Source of the DNA: Planococcus citri
Taxonomy: Eukaryota > Arthropoda > Insecta > Hemiptera > Pseudococcidae
Assembly: GCF_950023065.1 (NCBI RefSeq)
Contig: NC_088681.1
Span: 55,090,836 to 55,154,835 of the forward strand
Direction of reading: 5' to 3'
DNA length: 64,000 nucleotides
Part shown: positions 1 to 12,917 of the stretch, piece after piece
How positions within the stretch are numbered: the stretch's first letter is position 1
Layout: each line of letters starts with the position of its first letter
Made by a program: the position numbers and the translations under genes
The notes under the pieces: model-generated
Seen by the model: the letters and a program-made list of their open reading frames with translations, nothing else
Databases searched by the model: none
What the model was told of the DNA's origin: nothing

Positions 1-1319
1 TTCATTAATTACATAGTCATCAACACACGCACACGCTGCAGTTGGCTTATTGTATATGCAAGTTCATTTCAAACCAAACGTCACAGAGCGCAGCGGCGTT
101 GAGCCGGCGAGGGCGAGCTAAAAGTATAATCAGCTTTCTCACGCAGATTCTTACAAGCTGAAGATTGCTGCAAAGTGTTGCATCTCTTGAAATGGTGCTC
201 GTCCACTAGTATATGTATTATAGGTACACCGTGTGACCTCACGTATTGAAAATCAAAGGTGCATTCGCCGCAGGCAGTACTGCTCTGTAGAAGTTGTTGA
301 GCCATACAGATATAGATAGAAGAGGTATACTCTCACATAGCACAAAATCTAGTATATATGGCCATTATTTTGAACGTGCAATTATACGGTCATCTAATCA
401 TACACTCTGGAAAGATATTATTTCACCGAGATAGCCTTTACCATGTTACTATTACAACTTTTATGGAGTGCTGATCGATTGCGTATCTCCTTACGAACTT
501 GTACACGTATGTGGAACTCGATACTACATACATACAAGCAACTAGTAGATGTATACCTTGTTTCGTCGTTTATATGATGTAATATATATTAAATATATTT
601 CGTGAAGATATTTTATTCCGATCTTTTTTTTGGTATAAAATGTGGAACGTCATCTTACAAATTCAATGTACCAAAGGATGTATCGAATATGGTACATTCC
701 ATATTAGATAGCTGTTATTGAGTCCAAAATTACGTACCTTGGTGGAAATCCTCGTCATAAGAGACGAGTTCATTGGTGAATCAGGTTTTGTTTATTGTTT
801 ACGCATGAGGTCATTTTATGGCGTAATTTTTCCCTAATTGATCCTAGGAATTTTCAATTAAGACAGTAAAACCCAAAAGGAAAATCACAGTCAACAATAA
901 CATTCCATTGGAATTATTTTGGAATGATTTCTCGCGTATTCTCGCTAAAATCACCCGAAAAATAAATCACCATCGGATTCGTGATCAGCGAGTATAAGAA
1001 TCGTGAAATTGACGAACATCTTAAATCTCAGAAGAAAAGCTCTTAGACTTATTCAACGTTGAATTTTTAGAGAATTATAAATTCAGATAAACCAATTACT
1101 TAATTTGCTAATTAAATACAAAAAAATCATCTTAATTTACAAATTAAATCCTTCCTGAAAGTATAAAAAAACATTTGATTTCTTCAAGAATAGTTAGGTA
1201 CCTACCTATTTTGGTTTCAGTTATGGAAACTCGTGTTTTCAGAATCACCATAATTTGAATTTTATTTCATTTGTTGAAAATGTTTCTCTCATCTGCATAA
1301 GAATTTCTCACAATAATGG
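1..1319. other. Non-repetitive AT-rich flank, no gene seen
   Basis: No open frame longer than about 75 codons and no convincing splice-bounded exon was found on either strand. The first 700 bases have more CpG and GTAC-type words than the following DNA, which grades into very AT-rich sequence before the satellite begins near 1320. I see no promoter or RNA gene. Confidence 0.5.
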
Positions 1320-4005
1320 GAACCACTGAACTGGTATAAAAAAATCACAATAAAAAGTTATTTGTTTTCTAGCCCAAAAACTGTTTGTTCGAAACTTTTT
1401 TGACTCATAATAATTATATTTTATGAAAAACAATTGTTACTGTTTGAGAACTACTGAACTGGTTTAAAAATTATTTGTCCCACTTTTGAACCTCTGAACC
1501 AGTTTCTAATATACTTCTACATACAAAAATTCATGGATTTTCTGCGTTATCGAGTGATTATTTGAAACTTTTGAAAAATTATTCATAATGGTTGAGAACC
1601 ACTGAACCGGTTTCATGAACGTACCAATGTAATTTTTGATATTACAAAACATAGTTTTGAAGTGTTTTTGTATTTTGTTTAAAACTTTTTGAGACTTATA
1701 TATTTTGAAAAATATTATCCCAATCATCTGGGAACCCCTGAACTGGTTAAAAAAATTATTTACACTATTTTGGAACTTCTGAACCGGTTTCTCCAGTGCA
1801 CCAAAAAAATTGATTGTCATTTTGCGTCTTAAATGCTTAATTTAAACTTTTTATAGAATTATCTCAACTTTTGAAAACCGCTGAACCAGTTTTGTGAACG
1901 TATTAATCAAGTAGTTGATGTTGCAAAACGTTGATGTGAAATATTCTGGTATTTTGTTTGAAACATTTTGAGATTATATGCATAAGTAACTTATTTTCAG
2001 AAAAATTATTTGACAATTTGAGAAGCATTGAACTGGTTTCAAAATATTATTCGCATCATTTTAAAACGCATGAACCGGTTTTTAAAGTGCACTTCTGCAC
2101 TAAAAAAAGAGTCAACTCTTTTGCGTTAGTAAATATGAATTTAAAATTTTGTAAAAATTATTTACAGCCGTTAGGAACCACTGAACCGGTTTCATGAATG
2201 TATTGATGAAATTTGACTTTTTAACGTGTTTTAGTGCTTAAAAGTGTTATTATGAAACACTACCTCTTGGTCTTGCATTCTTAAAAAAACTATTTTTAAT
2301 ATTTGAGTATCCCTGAACCAGTTTTAAAGATTTTTTGCGATATTTTGGGAACCCCTGAACTGGTTTTTGAAGCGTTCTGACGAAAATCGATGAATTTTCA
2401 GTATTTTTTGATATCAGATTCCCTTTTTTTGAATAATTACAAGAAAAATAATTTTCTCAATGAGAACCATTGAACCGGTTTGTAAAGTGCACAGATTGGG
2501 AACATCTGAACCGGTTCCTCAAGCATGCCTGTGAAAGTATTATATCGTTTCTTGGAAGGGAGAGGATTACAAAGTGTCAATTTGATGGAATTTTGCTTTC
2601 TTCATTTGGTAAATAACACTTTTCGCTATTTGAGCACCACTGAACCGGTTTTAAAGTAAGTATTACTTTCTCTACTTGAAGAATCCCTGAACTGGTTTTC
2701 ATGTAGTTTCAACAAAAATTGATCAATTTTTAGTATTTGCAAATAATTTTTTGAGATTTTTTCTTGATTATTTGAAGAATTATTCGCAATTGACAGAAAT
2801 CACTGAACCGGTTTTGAAAATTTTGAAATTTACACACTATAAATGCTCAAAGTATTTAAAGTAGGTACACTCGAGTCCATTTTGAAATATTTGTGTAATT
2901 TTGTAATCCATCTGTGTTCTTAAGTGGTCCCAAACAACTGATTTGGAATCACTGAACCGGTTTAAAAACTTGATGGATGAGAAAAATTCACTTTTTGCGC
3001 TTCATACATTTTATTCAGTTTTTTTTTGTACTTACTAGAGCTTCAAAAGTGAATGTTGATCACTACCTAATTGTGAACCATTTTGAATAAATTTTTGATA
3101 TGGTGTTAGGAACCACTGAACCGGTTTTATAAATGTAGATATATTCTGTAAAAGTGGTCTCATTTTGAAAGTTGAAAAATTTTTTTGGAAACTTTTTGTA
3201 TTCTTATTTCATGAATAATTATTTTCATATGGTTTGAGTTTTTGAGTACTGAACCGGTTTTCAGGTATTTTTTTCAAATTTGGTATGATTTTAGGAGTCA
3301 TTGAACTTGGTTTGGTGACTATAAATGCATTGAAAGTCAACTTTTGGAGCTGTGAACCTGTTGCTTGATTTTTTTTTTTAGATCAAATTCTCAAAGTGCT
3401 CAGAATATTTTTTTCTGATTGGTTGTAATCACTGAACCGGTTTCAGCAAAGATATTGCAAATCGGTTTTCTCAACACGTGAACAAAAAATAACCAATTTA
3501 TTATACTTATTAATTTTTGAATAAATTTCTGGTGGTTGATTGAAGATCACCAAACTGGCTTTGGTGAAAACCATTGAAACCGGTTTCATTGAAAAATTTG
3601 ATCAAAAATATATAATTATAACTAATAAAATTTTTGAAAGTTTTGCTCTTTTTCAAATTCATCGTTCTTCTTGCAAATAAACTCATATCAAAGTTTCAAT
3701 CGTTGAACCAATCTTTAGTCAGTGGTTCCCAAACAGCAAACCAGTTTCAAAATGAGTGAATCGGAAAATTTTCGAGTTACTGGAATCATATTGTTGATTT
3801 TATCGGATACAAATTTTTGAAAAATTATATTTCCAACAGTTTGGAAATCACTGAACCGGTTTCTTAAAACATAAATACAAACAAGCTTGATCTAGTCTAC
3901 GTGTTTATAGCGTAATTCTGTATGACTTCCATTCAATTTTTTTTACGTTTCCGGTTTAGGAAAAAAAAACATTATTTATTGATGGTAAACACCACTGAAC
4001 CAGTT
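1320..4005 (+). repeat. GAACCGGTT satellite, about 290-bp unit (array A)
   Basis: A short motif close to CCACTGAACCGGTTT recurs more than 25 times, nearly all on the + strand. The spacing repeats as roughly 40, 110 and 140 bases, giving a longer unit of about 280-300 bp that carries three motif copies. Equivalent copies start near 1596, 1876 and 2174, each followed by a diverged TTTCATGAACGTA-type stretch. The core AACCGGTT is an 8-bp perfect palindrome, while the DNA between motifs is AT-rich and more diverged than the motif. Array B at 15235-19090 is the same family on the opposite strand. Confidence 0.85.
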
Positions 4006-6072
4006 TCAAAAATTCATCGAAATGAATCTTTTTGCTCGAATTTTTCATCAAAGAACGAATTTTTTCACTTTTTCTTCGAACTTGAAAATATTGACATCAT
4101 CGCATGAAAATTCAAATTGCATATTAAATACTTACCTACGTGTGAACGTTTTCTCACCCCCTCCCCTTCCCTCTCCTCGAAATCATCTCAATCCGTCTGT
4201 TTAATAAGTATATGAAAAACAATCGACGCGAATTATAATCATTTTTGGGACATCCGGTGTGAAAATGCGTTGAATTTTAACCGCTCATCCTCATGCAGTT
4301 AACCGTACGATATGTAAATTTGGTTCTTATATCTTATACGAAAGCAAAAGTTTTCCCTGTGGTCGAGACCGTCTCACGGAGCTCTCCGGACGATACGATA
4401 CGCTCAAGTCACGTAATGATTACCGCTGGAGTTGCTTTCGGTAATGACACTTGTGGAGAACCGGTCCCTCTTTTTCTATTGTGATGGTTAATTAGACTAG
4501 AACTGAGCTACATTGCCTTTGAACTCCCTCTTCATGCATACTGATTCGACTAACGATGCACTCGACTTGGACTTGGAGATTCCCCTCCCCCTCCCCCATG
4601 TCTAACCCCTTTTCTCTCATACGTGCCACTGTCCTGCTGGGTTCAAGAGCTACTAGATTTATTTTTTTTTGGTATAATTTTTATGCTCGATGAGTTCTCT
4701 CTCTCGAGTCTCAAGTACTCGTACATTGCATTATGTTTTGTACAGCGAGTCTCTATACATCTTCGTCTTCGAACCACTAAATTTAATTACTAAAATCATT
4801 TCCGTTGTAGTATACGGTGTTAATGATTCGTGTTTAAAATATATCGATCGAGACCGCGAGCAATAAGAGGTACCTCCACCTTGATCTCGTTAATTGTATA
4901 ATATAAAAATCATCCTACACTTTGCGGTGTGTGCATGGCACATGCACGTGTGACGTGGGAAGATGCTGGTCTCCTGTGTGGAGATTTTTTTTTTTTTTTG
5001 GTAACGAAAACGTGATAATCAAGTTTGACGAATTCGTACCAGTGGGTTAATTTGTAAGATAGCTAACGATGATCGTTTGGTAATTTGTAGTTATACACTC
5101 GGTATAGGTTTTAGAGTACATAATGATTTTTTCATCGTATTACATGTACAAGAGAATCGTGATAGCACGAAAGTGAGAATGAACGTGATGCTGAAACTGA
5201 AGACGAAGACGTAATTTCTCAAACACCCAAACCTCCCGAGTCCCGACGATCGTTTTGTTTACTCTTTTCACTCATTTCACTCAAACGAGAGCTCATCACA
5301 TGGTTTCAACAGCTTGTAATTTTATTGTCGTTAATATTTTACTCGCTCTGGTTCCTTAATTTGATAATTTTACTACGCTTATAAAAATACGAGAGTTGGA
5401 AACAAGCTGGTAGCGCCTCCCCCCCCCCGTCACAGACTCGACAGATGAATTGAAAATATGCCAAAATTTGGCACGAGTGACAGACAGTAGACGTTTTGGA
5501 ATATTGGTCAGTTTCTTTGTAAACAGACCGAGATTTTGTTGATATTTCTTTCATTTTTTTTTTGCTATATTCGCGATGTGAAAGATCTCTCGTCGTCGTT
5601 GTACCTACACTACAACATGCGAGTTCATAGGTACTTTAAAAATAGCTATATGTTGACCTCGTCTATCTTCAGTCTTATTATGTAGGTACTTCTTGAGATG
5701 ATTTTTCCTCGTCTGGGTAATACTTAATTGTTTTTAAATCATTTATGTACATTTTTGATAATGATAAAGCAGCGAACTTTAAACATTAATACCTCAAGTC
5801 TTTACCTAATAACCATCGACTCGAGTCGTTAAAAATCGCCGAATCTGGTTTTTTAATTCGGTAAAATTTTTACACAAATATCGTCGCAATGTATCTGCTT
5901 CATCATGTAATGGGTTTTAATATCATTTACATAACCGTTTAAGCCTTTTCTCTTTCTCTTATACGAGTATTTATATGCAACATGTCTGCGTCTCTCTCTC
6001 ACTTTAACGAAGAGTAATAAATTTTTCAACGTTTTTAATCATTTATTCTGTTTGGTCGATTGTTGTTGTTTA
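4006..6072. other. Non-repetitive region upstream of the PDZ gene
   Basis: This 2-kb stretch lies between satellite A and the first coding exon. It is less AT-rich than the satellite and contains CpG-containing words, pyrimidine runs (around 4148-4175 and 4580-4600) and poly-T tracts. No frame has coding character. It is the likely place for a promoter or a 5' untranslated exon of the gene at 6090, but I could not identify a TATA box with an initiator at the right spacing, so this is position-based inference only. Confidence 0.4.
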
Positions 6073-6089
6073 GCACACGCAAATAAATC

Positions 6090-6273
6090 ATGAGAATATT
6101 CAAACGTCGTAGTTCAGATCCGAGTCCACAATTGGTTAGTTTATCGCCGTTAGTTAACGATCACGAAAATGAAGAAGCTGAAGATATAAGGCAAACGAAA
6201 TCCGGTCAAGCGACGCCTACCGGTAAAGGATCGTGCACGCCGAATAGCAGGTCTCCCAAGACTTATCGTAAAG
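6090..6273 (+). CDS. PDZ gene coding exon 1 (start codon, residues 1-62)
   Basis: The exon encodes a short, basic, Ser/Pro-rich N-terminus starting MRIFKRRSSDPSP. The ATG at 6090 was chosen because an in-frame TAA lies six bases upstream (6084-6086), so the frame cannot extend further within this exon. The exon ends AAAG at 6273, followed by a GTTGGT donor, leaving one base of a Gly codon (phase 1). Joining to the next exon gives YRK-G-LSTWGRKVG, which reads smoothly and supports the junction. A pyrimidine/T-rich tract ending in TTTAG at 6072 could be a 3' splice site, so the bases 6073-6089 may be the end of a spliced 5' untranslated region. Confidence 0.75.
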
Positions 6274-8559
6274 GTTGGTATTTTTCACTCTTTTGCTATA
6301 GGTAGTGATAGAGATGGAGAAGCAGGAGGAAGGGTAATTGCTACAGAGTACCTGTTGGGAAAATCTTAATGTATTGGTTCAATGTTGACGAGATATTGAA
6401 ATAAATACCTTCGGGGTATACTTTGTATAAGTATTTTTTTTTTGCCTAACTGGCGCCTGACTCATTAAAAGAAGTTCTGCAGATCTTATCGTGAATGGGT
6501 AATTGCTGCGGTTTTTATTTATGATATTTTTTTTCAATGTGCGGTGAAGGATTTATGTGGGAATAGGAAATGAGGAAGGATGTTTTGCTACGGAAATTAC
6601 CCTTTTCGTAATCATTTTTTTCACTTGTCGAGATTTTTTGATCAATTTTTTTTTTATAATTTTTATAATTTTTTCAGTCGAGTTCGCTTATTGAAATTTT
6701 TTTAGAAATATTTCACTTTTATTAGAGCAAAGAATTTTTTGCTTGAAAAGCTGAAATGAATTTTTTAGTCATGTTTGAGTGTAAAAGGATCTTGGATAGT
6801 AATAAATAAGAGTAGGGAATTGTGTGTCCCAAAATTCTGAAATTATATTTCACTCCCTCCTTTTTCCCTTCGCTCCTCTCTCTCAACTCATCGTGCATCC
6901 CAAACGCCTCTACTGTCTCCAGTTTATTCTTTCGAATTTTTTATTCGAAAAGATAATTCTCAAATGAAGCACATTCTGACCTTTTCAAAAAATTTTAATG
7001 TGCAGAAACCTTCTTAAATGGGCCTTGTGACGTTTGTGAGTCGAACATAATTGTCTGGGGTTTGCTTTTTACGTATGTTTTAGTTTTTGGGATCAAAGAA
7101 GTGAATGGCACTGCCAAAATGTTCAAACATCTTTGAAATACCAATTTTCAAAATTTTTCGAGGAATATAACCCCATCCCCCCGTCTGGTGCCCTTCGTCG
7201 GTTCATCTCAAGAGCCTGATATTTTTTTAGTGAAAAAAAAAACTTGAAATGAAACAATATAGCTATTATGAAGGCAATAAAATCCAAACTTTTAAAATTG
7301 GACTTGACCTAACTTTTGTTCTTCTACGCCTGCAGATTTATAAACAGAAACACCTGCAAAAGTTTGAGCAATAATTTGTCGCTGATAACCTTTGACCAGG
7401 GTCATCGAGAGGGGAGGCAAAGGGGAAGTTTGCCTTGGGCCTGCGCTTTCTCATGGAGGGCCTGGCAAATGAAGGGCCTGTGATAAAAGAGACCCCCGAT
7501 TTTTTTACTTCTCAAGACACAAATTTTCGAAAGCTTTTACTCTCGTTTCACTCGAGCTTGTTTTCTTTACTTTTTCAAAATTGAAATTTCTGAAAAAAAA
7601 TCATTCAAATTTAAAAGTTTTAAAGTGAAAAAATAAACTGCTCGCATTGTAGGTATCGCGAGATACAAATTTTCAAGAGTTTTTGCCCTCAGTTGGCCCT
7701 GATCTCTTTTTTCTTCCAAAATTAACATCTTAAAATGAATTCGTTCAAATTTGAAAATTTTAAAAGCCAAAAAAAAACTCCTTGCTTCCTTGCATAAAAA
7801 ACATCGTTTTTAGTTCTCTCAAAATACAAATTTTTAAAAGTTTTCCCTCTCGCTTCGCTCGGGCCTGTCCTCTTTTTTTTCAAATTCAAATCCCTAAAAA
7901 ACATCAGTTTTAGACCTATCTAAATCAAATTTTCAATAACTTTCGCCCCTGCTTCGCTCGGGCCAATTTGTTTCTTGTTTTCAAACAAAAAAATTCACAT
8001 TTGGGCCCTCGAAAATCCAGAACAGAAAATGAAAATTTTTATATGAAAACATGGAATTACCGAAACAGATAATGAAAAAATTTGAAGAAGCTAAAAATTA
8101 GTCGAAGTTCTCAAAATGCACCTATGTATACTTACAAAATATTGAAAGGGGAATAAAACCGTTCTGACAACAGAGAAGAATATTCTTTTAAAAAAAAAAC
8201 AACAACAACATTAAAATAAGGAGTTTTTGTCAGAGAATGAAACTTTGTTTTTTTAAAAATTATTTTCAGTTATTGGAAAATTTGTCAAAAAAAAATATAT
8301 TTATTATTATGCATATTTCATTTTGCATTCACTTTGAAAATTTTTCGCAATTTTTTAAAAAATAGAAATAAAAAAATTTGTCGTCATAACAAATTTTTTT
8401 ATTTATTCAAGTATTTCTTTTAATCAAGACAAACTAAACCTTAAATCATAAGCTCAAACTTTTTTTTTTTTTCAAAATACAATGTTTTGTACTTTTTGGT
8501 AGAATATACTATATTATTAGGGCTCATGCTCGGATACTTTTCAAGTAATAAAGTCACTA
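6274..8559. other. Intron 1, proximal part, with CGCTTCGCTCG relics
   Basis: AT-rich intronic DNA without coding character. From about 7510 to 7980 a degenerate unit of roughly 100-165 bp recurs, marked by versions of CCCTCGCTTCGCTCGGGCC near 7545, 7683, 7847 and 7946. The same marker returns near 9274, 9531 and 17879. The rest is poly-A/T-rich sequence with no feature I can name. Confidence 0.5.
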
Positions 8560-9360
8560 AAATTTTGGCTGCTAAAGTAAAACTTTTTAAAAATTTTTGA
8601 AAACCCAATTTTTTCAGTTTCCGGCTCTACTTCTTGAAAAAAAAACAAGAAAAAATGTTGAAACTGCCTCGTTTATTGCTAAACAATGCTAAAAATTGAG
8701 GTTTCTTACAAAAAATCTCAAAAAGTCATTTTTTTCCAAAATACCCACTTTTTGCCAAGAGTGGTAAAAATTGCTCTAAAAAATAAAACTGTGTGGCTTT
8801 TTTGATTAAAATTGGGGAAAAGTACCACTTTTATGCTAATAATTGCCCAAAAGTTCTGCTTCTTGGCTAAAAAATTGTAAAAATATTGTTGTTGTTTTTT
8901 AAGAATAAATTACAAAAAATCTTGTTTTTAGCAAAATTTTTGAAAAACATTGTTTTTTTCCATCAAAAATTAAGTACCTACTTGCTCAAAAGTTTAGCTC
9001 TTTTGCCAAAAATTACGAAAACGTCCCCCTTTTTATCTAAATCAGAGTGTCTACTGGCAAGAAAAAGGCGAGAAAGTTAGAAAAAGGCGAGAAATTCGCA
9101 TGGGTGGCAAGAAAGTTAGAAAATAGTGTAGAAATTCCTTCGAAAAGCAAGAAAATTTCTAAGAATTCACATCAAAAATCTCTGAAAAATTGTAGTTATC
9201 CCACCAAAATTTCAAGTTTTCATTTTGTTAAAATTGATGTTCTACTTTTCGAATTAAAAATTTTCAAAAATTTTGCCCTCGCTTCGCTCGGGCCATTCAA
9301 GATGCTATTTTCAAAACTTTTAAGAATTCAAAAATTGAATAGGAAATTTTTCATTTTCAG
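8560..9360 (+). repeat. Degenerate short-unit array, TTTTTGCCAAAAATTG type (block 1)
   Basis: Imperfect copies of a roughly 35-40 bp unit built around TTTTTGCCAAAAATTGC and AAAAAGTCTCGCTTTT follow one another. Copies are strongly diverged and interrupted by A and T runs. The short open frames in this stretch are a by-product of the T-rich repeat and are not genes. Related blocks in the same orientation lie at 10560-11160, 21750-22880 and 31270-33010. Confidence 0.6.
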
Positions 9361-9556
9361 GTGATACCCAAACCATTTGAAAAGTGCAAATTTTTCATTT
9401 TCTGCATTTCTGAACAAAACGACTAAATTTTGAAAATTGTTGATATTATTGTACTCCGATGAAAATGTAAAATAAAGCATACAAAATGGTCGTTTTTTCG
9501 TTTTTCACACCGATTTTTTTAAACGAATTTTCGCTCTCGCTTCGCTCGATACCTTT

Positions 9557-10000
9557 TGTTGGGGGGAAATCCAACTTAGCCCTCTCAGTGCGCCACTCCC
9601 TGCGTTATCCACTTCGGGGGCGCCCCTAGTTCGGCGATACTACGTCAGACCCAACAAGTAATTAGGGACTCATACGTCAATAAACCAATGAAGAGGCATA
9701 GCACTGTTCATACGATATTTATTCACATATAAGTAAATGGTCACCTGGTCATACAGGTGACACGATACAATACGGTGGTATTCTTCTGCTGAGCGTTGTA
9801 TACACGTAGGAGAGACCAGCGTTAAAGCTCTGCTACGTCAAATAGATAATATACAACTGCACAGAGGCAGGAGCTTTCGGCAGGGTCTACCTCTGGATGG
9901 AACGAATCCACCAGAGGGCGCTAAACCAGTTAGCTTACCCCCAGCCTGGGCATAATTACCCCACTAGGTAGGTAACTAGGAGTCCCTAGTCCCCACTACA
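9557..10000. mobile_element. Solo LTR of a retrotransposon, 444 bp
   Basis: The segment starts TGTTGGGGGG and ends CCCCACTACA, so it has the TGT...ACA ends usual for long terminal repeats. It is flanked by a 4-bp direct repeat, CTTT (9553-9556 and 10001-10004). Its base composition is clearly richer in G and C than the surrounding intron, with abrupt edges. No gag, pol or second LTR is present, so this is best read as a solo LTR left after recombination. A 4-bp target duplication occurs in part of the Ty3/gypsy group, but the family is not established. Orientation cannot be decided from the ends alone. Confidence 0.7.
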
Positions 10001-10559
10001 CTTTATTTCAATACAATGATCATTCATTGTAAAGAGTTTTCTGAAAACTATATACATAAAATGTCGATTTTTCGTGTCTAAAATTCTGATTTTGCTCTCC
10101 TGTCAATCACAAATAAAAATATGAGCTCTTTCATGGTTTGATCCTGTAATTGTATATGTCATATTGGTATTTAGCATGTTAAAATTTTGATTTTTTTCGG
10201 GGAAAACGACAATTTTTGTCATAGAATTATTGAATTCACTTCAGTAGACTTGCCTCAATGTTTGTTTTTATTACGTTTTTTTATTACTATTTTTTCATTT
10301 GAGAAATTAATTCACTTCTCTGCTTTGAGAAGAATAGATTTTTGAGAAATTTCGTTTGGGGGGGGGGTTAGAGGGGTTAGCGAAGATTATATTATGCTTA
10401 AATATGAAGAGGGGCAAGAAATTTCATTTTTGGAAGCAAGAAAAGAGCGAGAAATTCGCTTTTTTGATTTTAGTAGACATTCTGAAATTGCATAATAAAG
10501 ACCTATCCCAACTTGTTTGACAAAAGTTATAGGAAAAAAATTTTCCAATATCGCTTTGT

Positions 10560-11160
10560 AGCAACTTTTTTTCTCAAAAATTGCCCAAATTTCTCGCTTT
10601 CATGCTAAAAGTTGCCAAAAATTAACAAAAAGTCCTGCTTTTTGCAAAAATTGTCAAAACCTTGTATTTTGTCAAATTTATGGTTAAAAATTCGCTCTTT
10701 TTAGCAAAATTGCTGAAAAGTTTCTCTTTTGCCAGTTACTGAAATTACTGTCACAGAGTCTTGTTTTCTACCAAAAATTGCAAAAAGTCTCGTCCTTTGT
10801 CCAAATTCCCAAAAAGTATCATCACATCTTTTTCCCCAAAAATTGCTAAAAATTGTGGGATTTTTGCCAAAAACTTCAAACAGTCTCACTGTTTTCCAAA
10901 ATTTGTCCCAATAATCCAATTTTTTGCCAGAAATTGCTAAAAAAAATTGAAATTAGCAAATAAATTCTCGATTTTTTCCAGAAATAGCGAAAATTCTCAT
11001 TTCAATTGCTCTCGCCCTTTTTTTAGATTTTTCAATTTAAAATAAAAGTTCTGCTTTTTTGGTCATTTTTTTCTGATTTAAATTGAAATATTTTGTTACT
11101 TTTTCTGTTACTTTTTGGTCATTTTTCAAACTTTTTTGGTTACTAAACTTACTTTTTTTT
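10560..11160 (+). repeat. Degenerate short-unit array, TTTTTGCCAAAAATTG type (block 2)
   Basis: This continues the unit seen at 8560-9360, on the same strand, after the solo LTR and about 550 bases of other DNA. Typical copies read TTTTTGCCAAAAATTGC followed by AAAAAGTCTCG. The antiparallel small open frames at 10701-10919 are two strands of the same repeat and are not coding. Confidence 0.55.
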
Positions 11161-12917
11161 TTTGGAAAAAGATGAGTACGAGCCCTAGTATATATCCATT
11201 GGACAAAAATTTACTTTAGAACTGAAATACTTGGAATTCTGAGATAATAATACTTTATTTAACAGTCGTTAGAGTGTCCAATATGTACCAATTAGAATCA
11301 AGTACGCCGAAGTTGACATTTGGATCTTCTAGAGTAATTCAAAATTCCTGAAGAAAATGGATGATCAAAAAGGGGTTGTTTTCAAGATGGAGAGGCTAAT
11401 CGAAACAATTTCTGGAGGCTCCAGAATGGTCAAAAAGGGATTATTTTCTAGTTGGATGGTTAAATCGAAAGAATTATTCGGTTTTTTTCATTTGAAAAAT
11501 AAAATATTAATTCAGGAAATTCATGTCATGAATCGTTAGCAGTTATTTAAAATTAAGGAAGATTTTTCAAAAATATTCAAATTTTTCATTTTATTAAACT
11601 GGCATTTAGAAATTCTAGAGATAATAATTGCCATTTTTGAACCCCCCTTCCCTCTCCCTCTCCCTCCCCTTTCTCTTTCCTGATCTTAATCAAAATTTTG
11701 GAAAAGAAAATACAAATCAGTATTTTTATTTTTGTCCAATGCATAAATTTTATAAAGACACTCGAAGCAGCAACAAAACCATAAACCAACGTCGAGTTTT
11801 AAAATCACATTTCGCAAGTCATTGAAAAGAAAAAAAATTGCAATCAGTCGCATAAAAAATTCCCCTCGTCTCGTTCCATCTTTGTCTGCGCTTATTGGTA
11901 CTTGTGCAGTGTGAAAGTACCTTCTTATTAAACGAGCATACGCGCCCGTGAATTGCAACAAATCCTACGTACGTACGATCTAACGAGTTGTATTACCATT
12001 GATGGTGGTATTTTTCAAGTTCATCCGCGTCTATGATCTTTGCTAACGTAAGCACTATAGTAGGTACCTATAGATAAGCAGCATGGCCATACGAAAAAAA
12101 AAATACCGTACCGGGAACGTATTAAAACGACATAGGTACAGGGACTTTAATTTCTTCTTAGAATAATATGGTCTTCTTATCTTAATTATCGTTTGTATTT
12201 TTCTATTATGATTAATTTTGATAATTCGTTTCTCTCTCGAGTCTCGAGGTACTAGATACGTTCTTCTAATTATTCTCAATGATGTCGGGTAATTGCCGTA
12301 TTATATCCGAAATATCTTTCTCACGGGTGGTAGACGTGTTAAATTAATATAGGAAATTAGCTCCTCGATTAAAAGTTAGGTGCTTGAAAAATTGCTAAAC
12401 TCTCACTACATATATTCGAATATGTGAGTGGATGAATTTTTCATCGACTTGATTAGCTTTCTACGATACGATGAGTAGGTTTCAATTTGTCATCGTCGAT
12501 CTCTATGTTTGATTTTCCTCCAGAGTGTTTCTTTGAACTCCTACCTGTGTGAGTCGATAATTAGGCAGTTGTTTCCTCATATCCTTTGATACACGTACCT
12601 ACGTTGGCTAAAAATATGCATCGATCGAATTGCATAATTCTTCGATACCATATTTTCTTACCCGAGTAGGTAATTTTATCGATACTCGAGCATATGTGAA
12701 GTTACATAATTAAAGTACGTGGCCATCAAGGTTGGTAACCTACTCAATGGTTTCAACTCCTACTTGAATTAAAATTAGCGTTAATGAAATCGAACAAAAC
12801 GCGACAATTAAACTGATAAAATATTTTTAAAAAAATTCGTTCGAGTGGGCAAAAAATAATATGGAACCGGTTCTCTCGTGCGGCGGTCATTCTACAAAGT
12901 ATGTTTTCTGTTTACAG
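11161..12917. other. Intron 1, distal part, mostly non-repetitive
   Basis: This stretch lacks the arrays seen upstream and has more CpG words from about 11850 on. A copy of the dyad CTGGAGGCTCCAG sits at 11412-11424 and pyrimidine runs lie at 11640-11680. An ACCGGTT site at 12866 resembles the satellite core but is isolated. The intron ends TTTACAG at 12917. Nothing else could be named. Confidence 0.4.

Noticed and set aside
1320..4005. Regularly spaced short repeats reminiscent of a CRISPR array
   Set aside because: Spacing is irregular (about 40/110/140), the motif is degenerate, the spacers are AT-rich relatives of one another, and the window has clear eukaryotic gene structure.
12878..12917. 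Open frame extending 39 bases upstream of exon 2 from a GTG
   Set aside because: It lies in the intron, before a strong TTTACAG acceptor; GTG is not a plausible start for this gene, and the phase-1 join to exon 1 is better supported.
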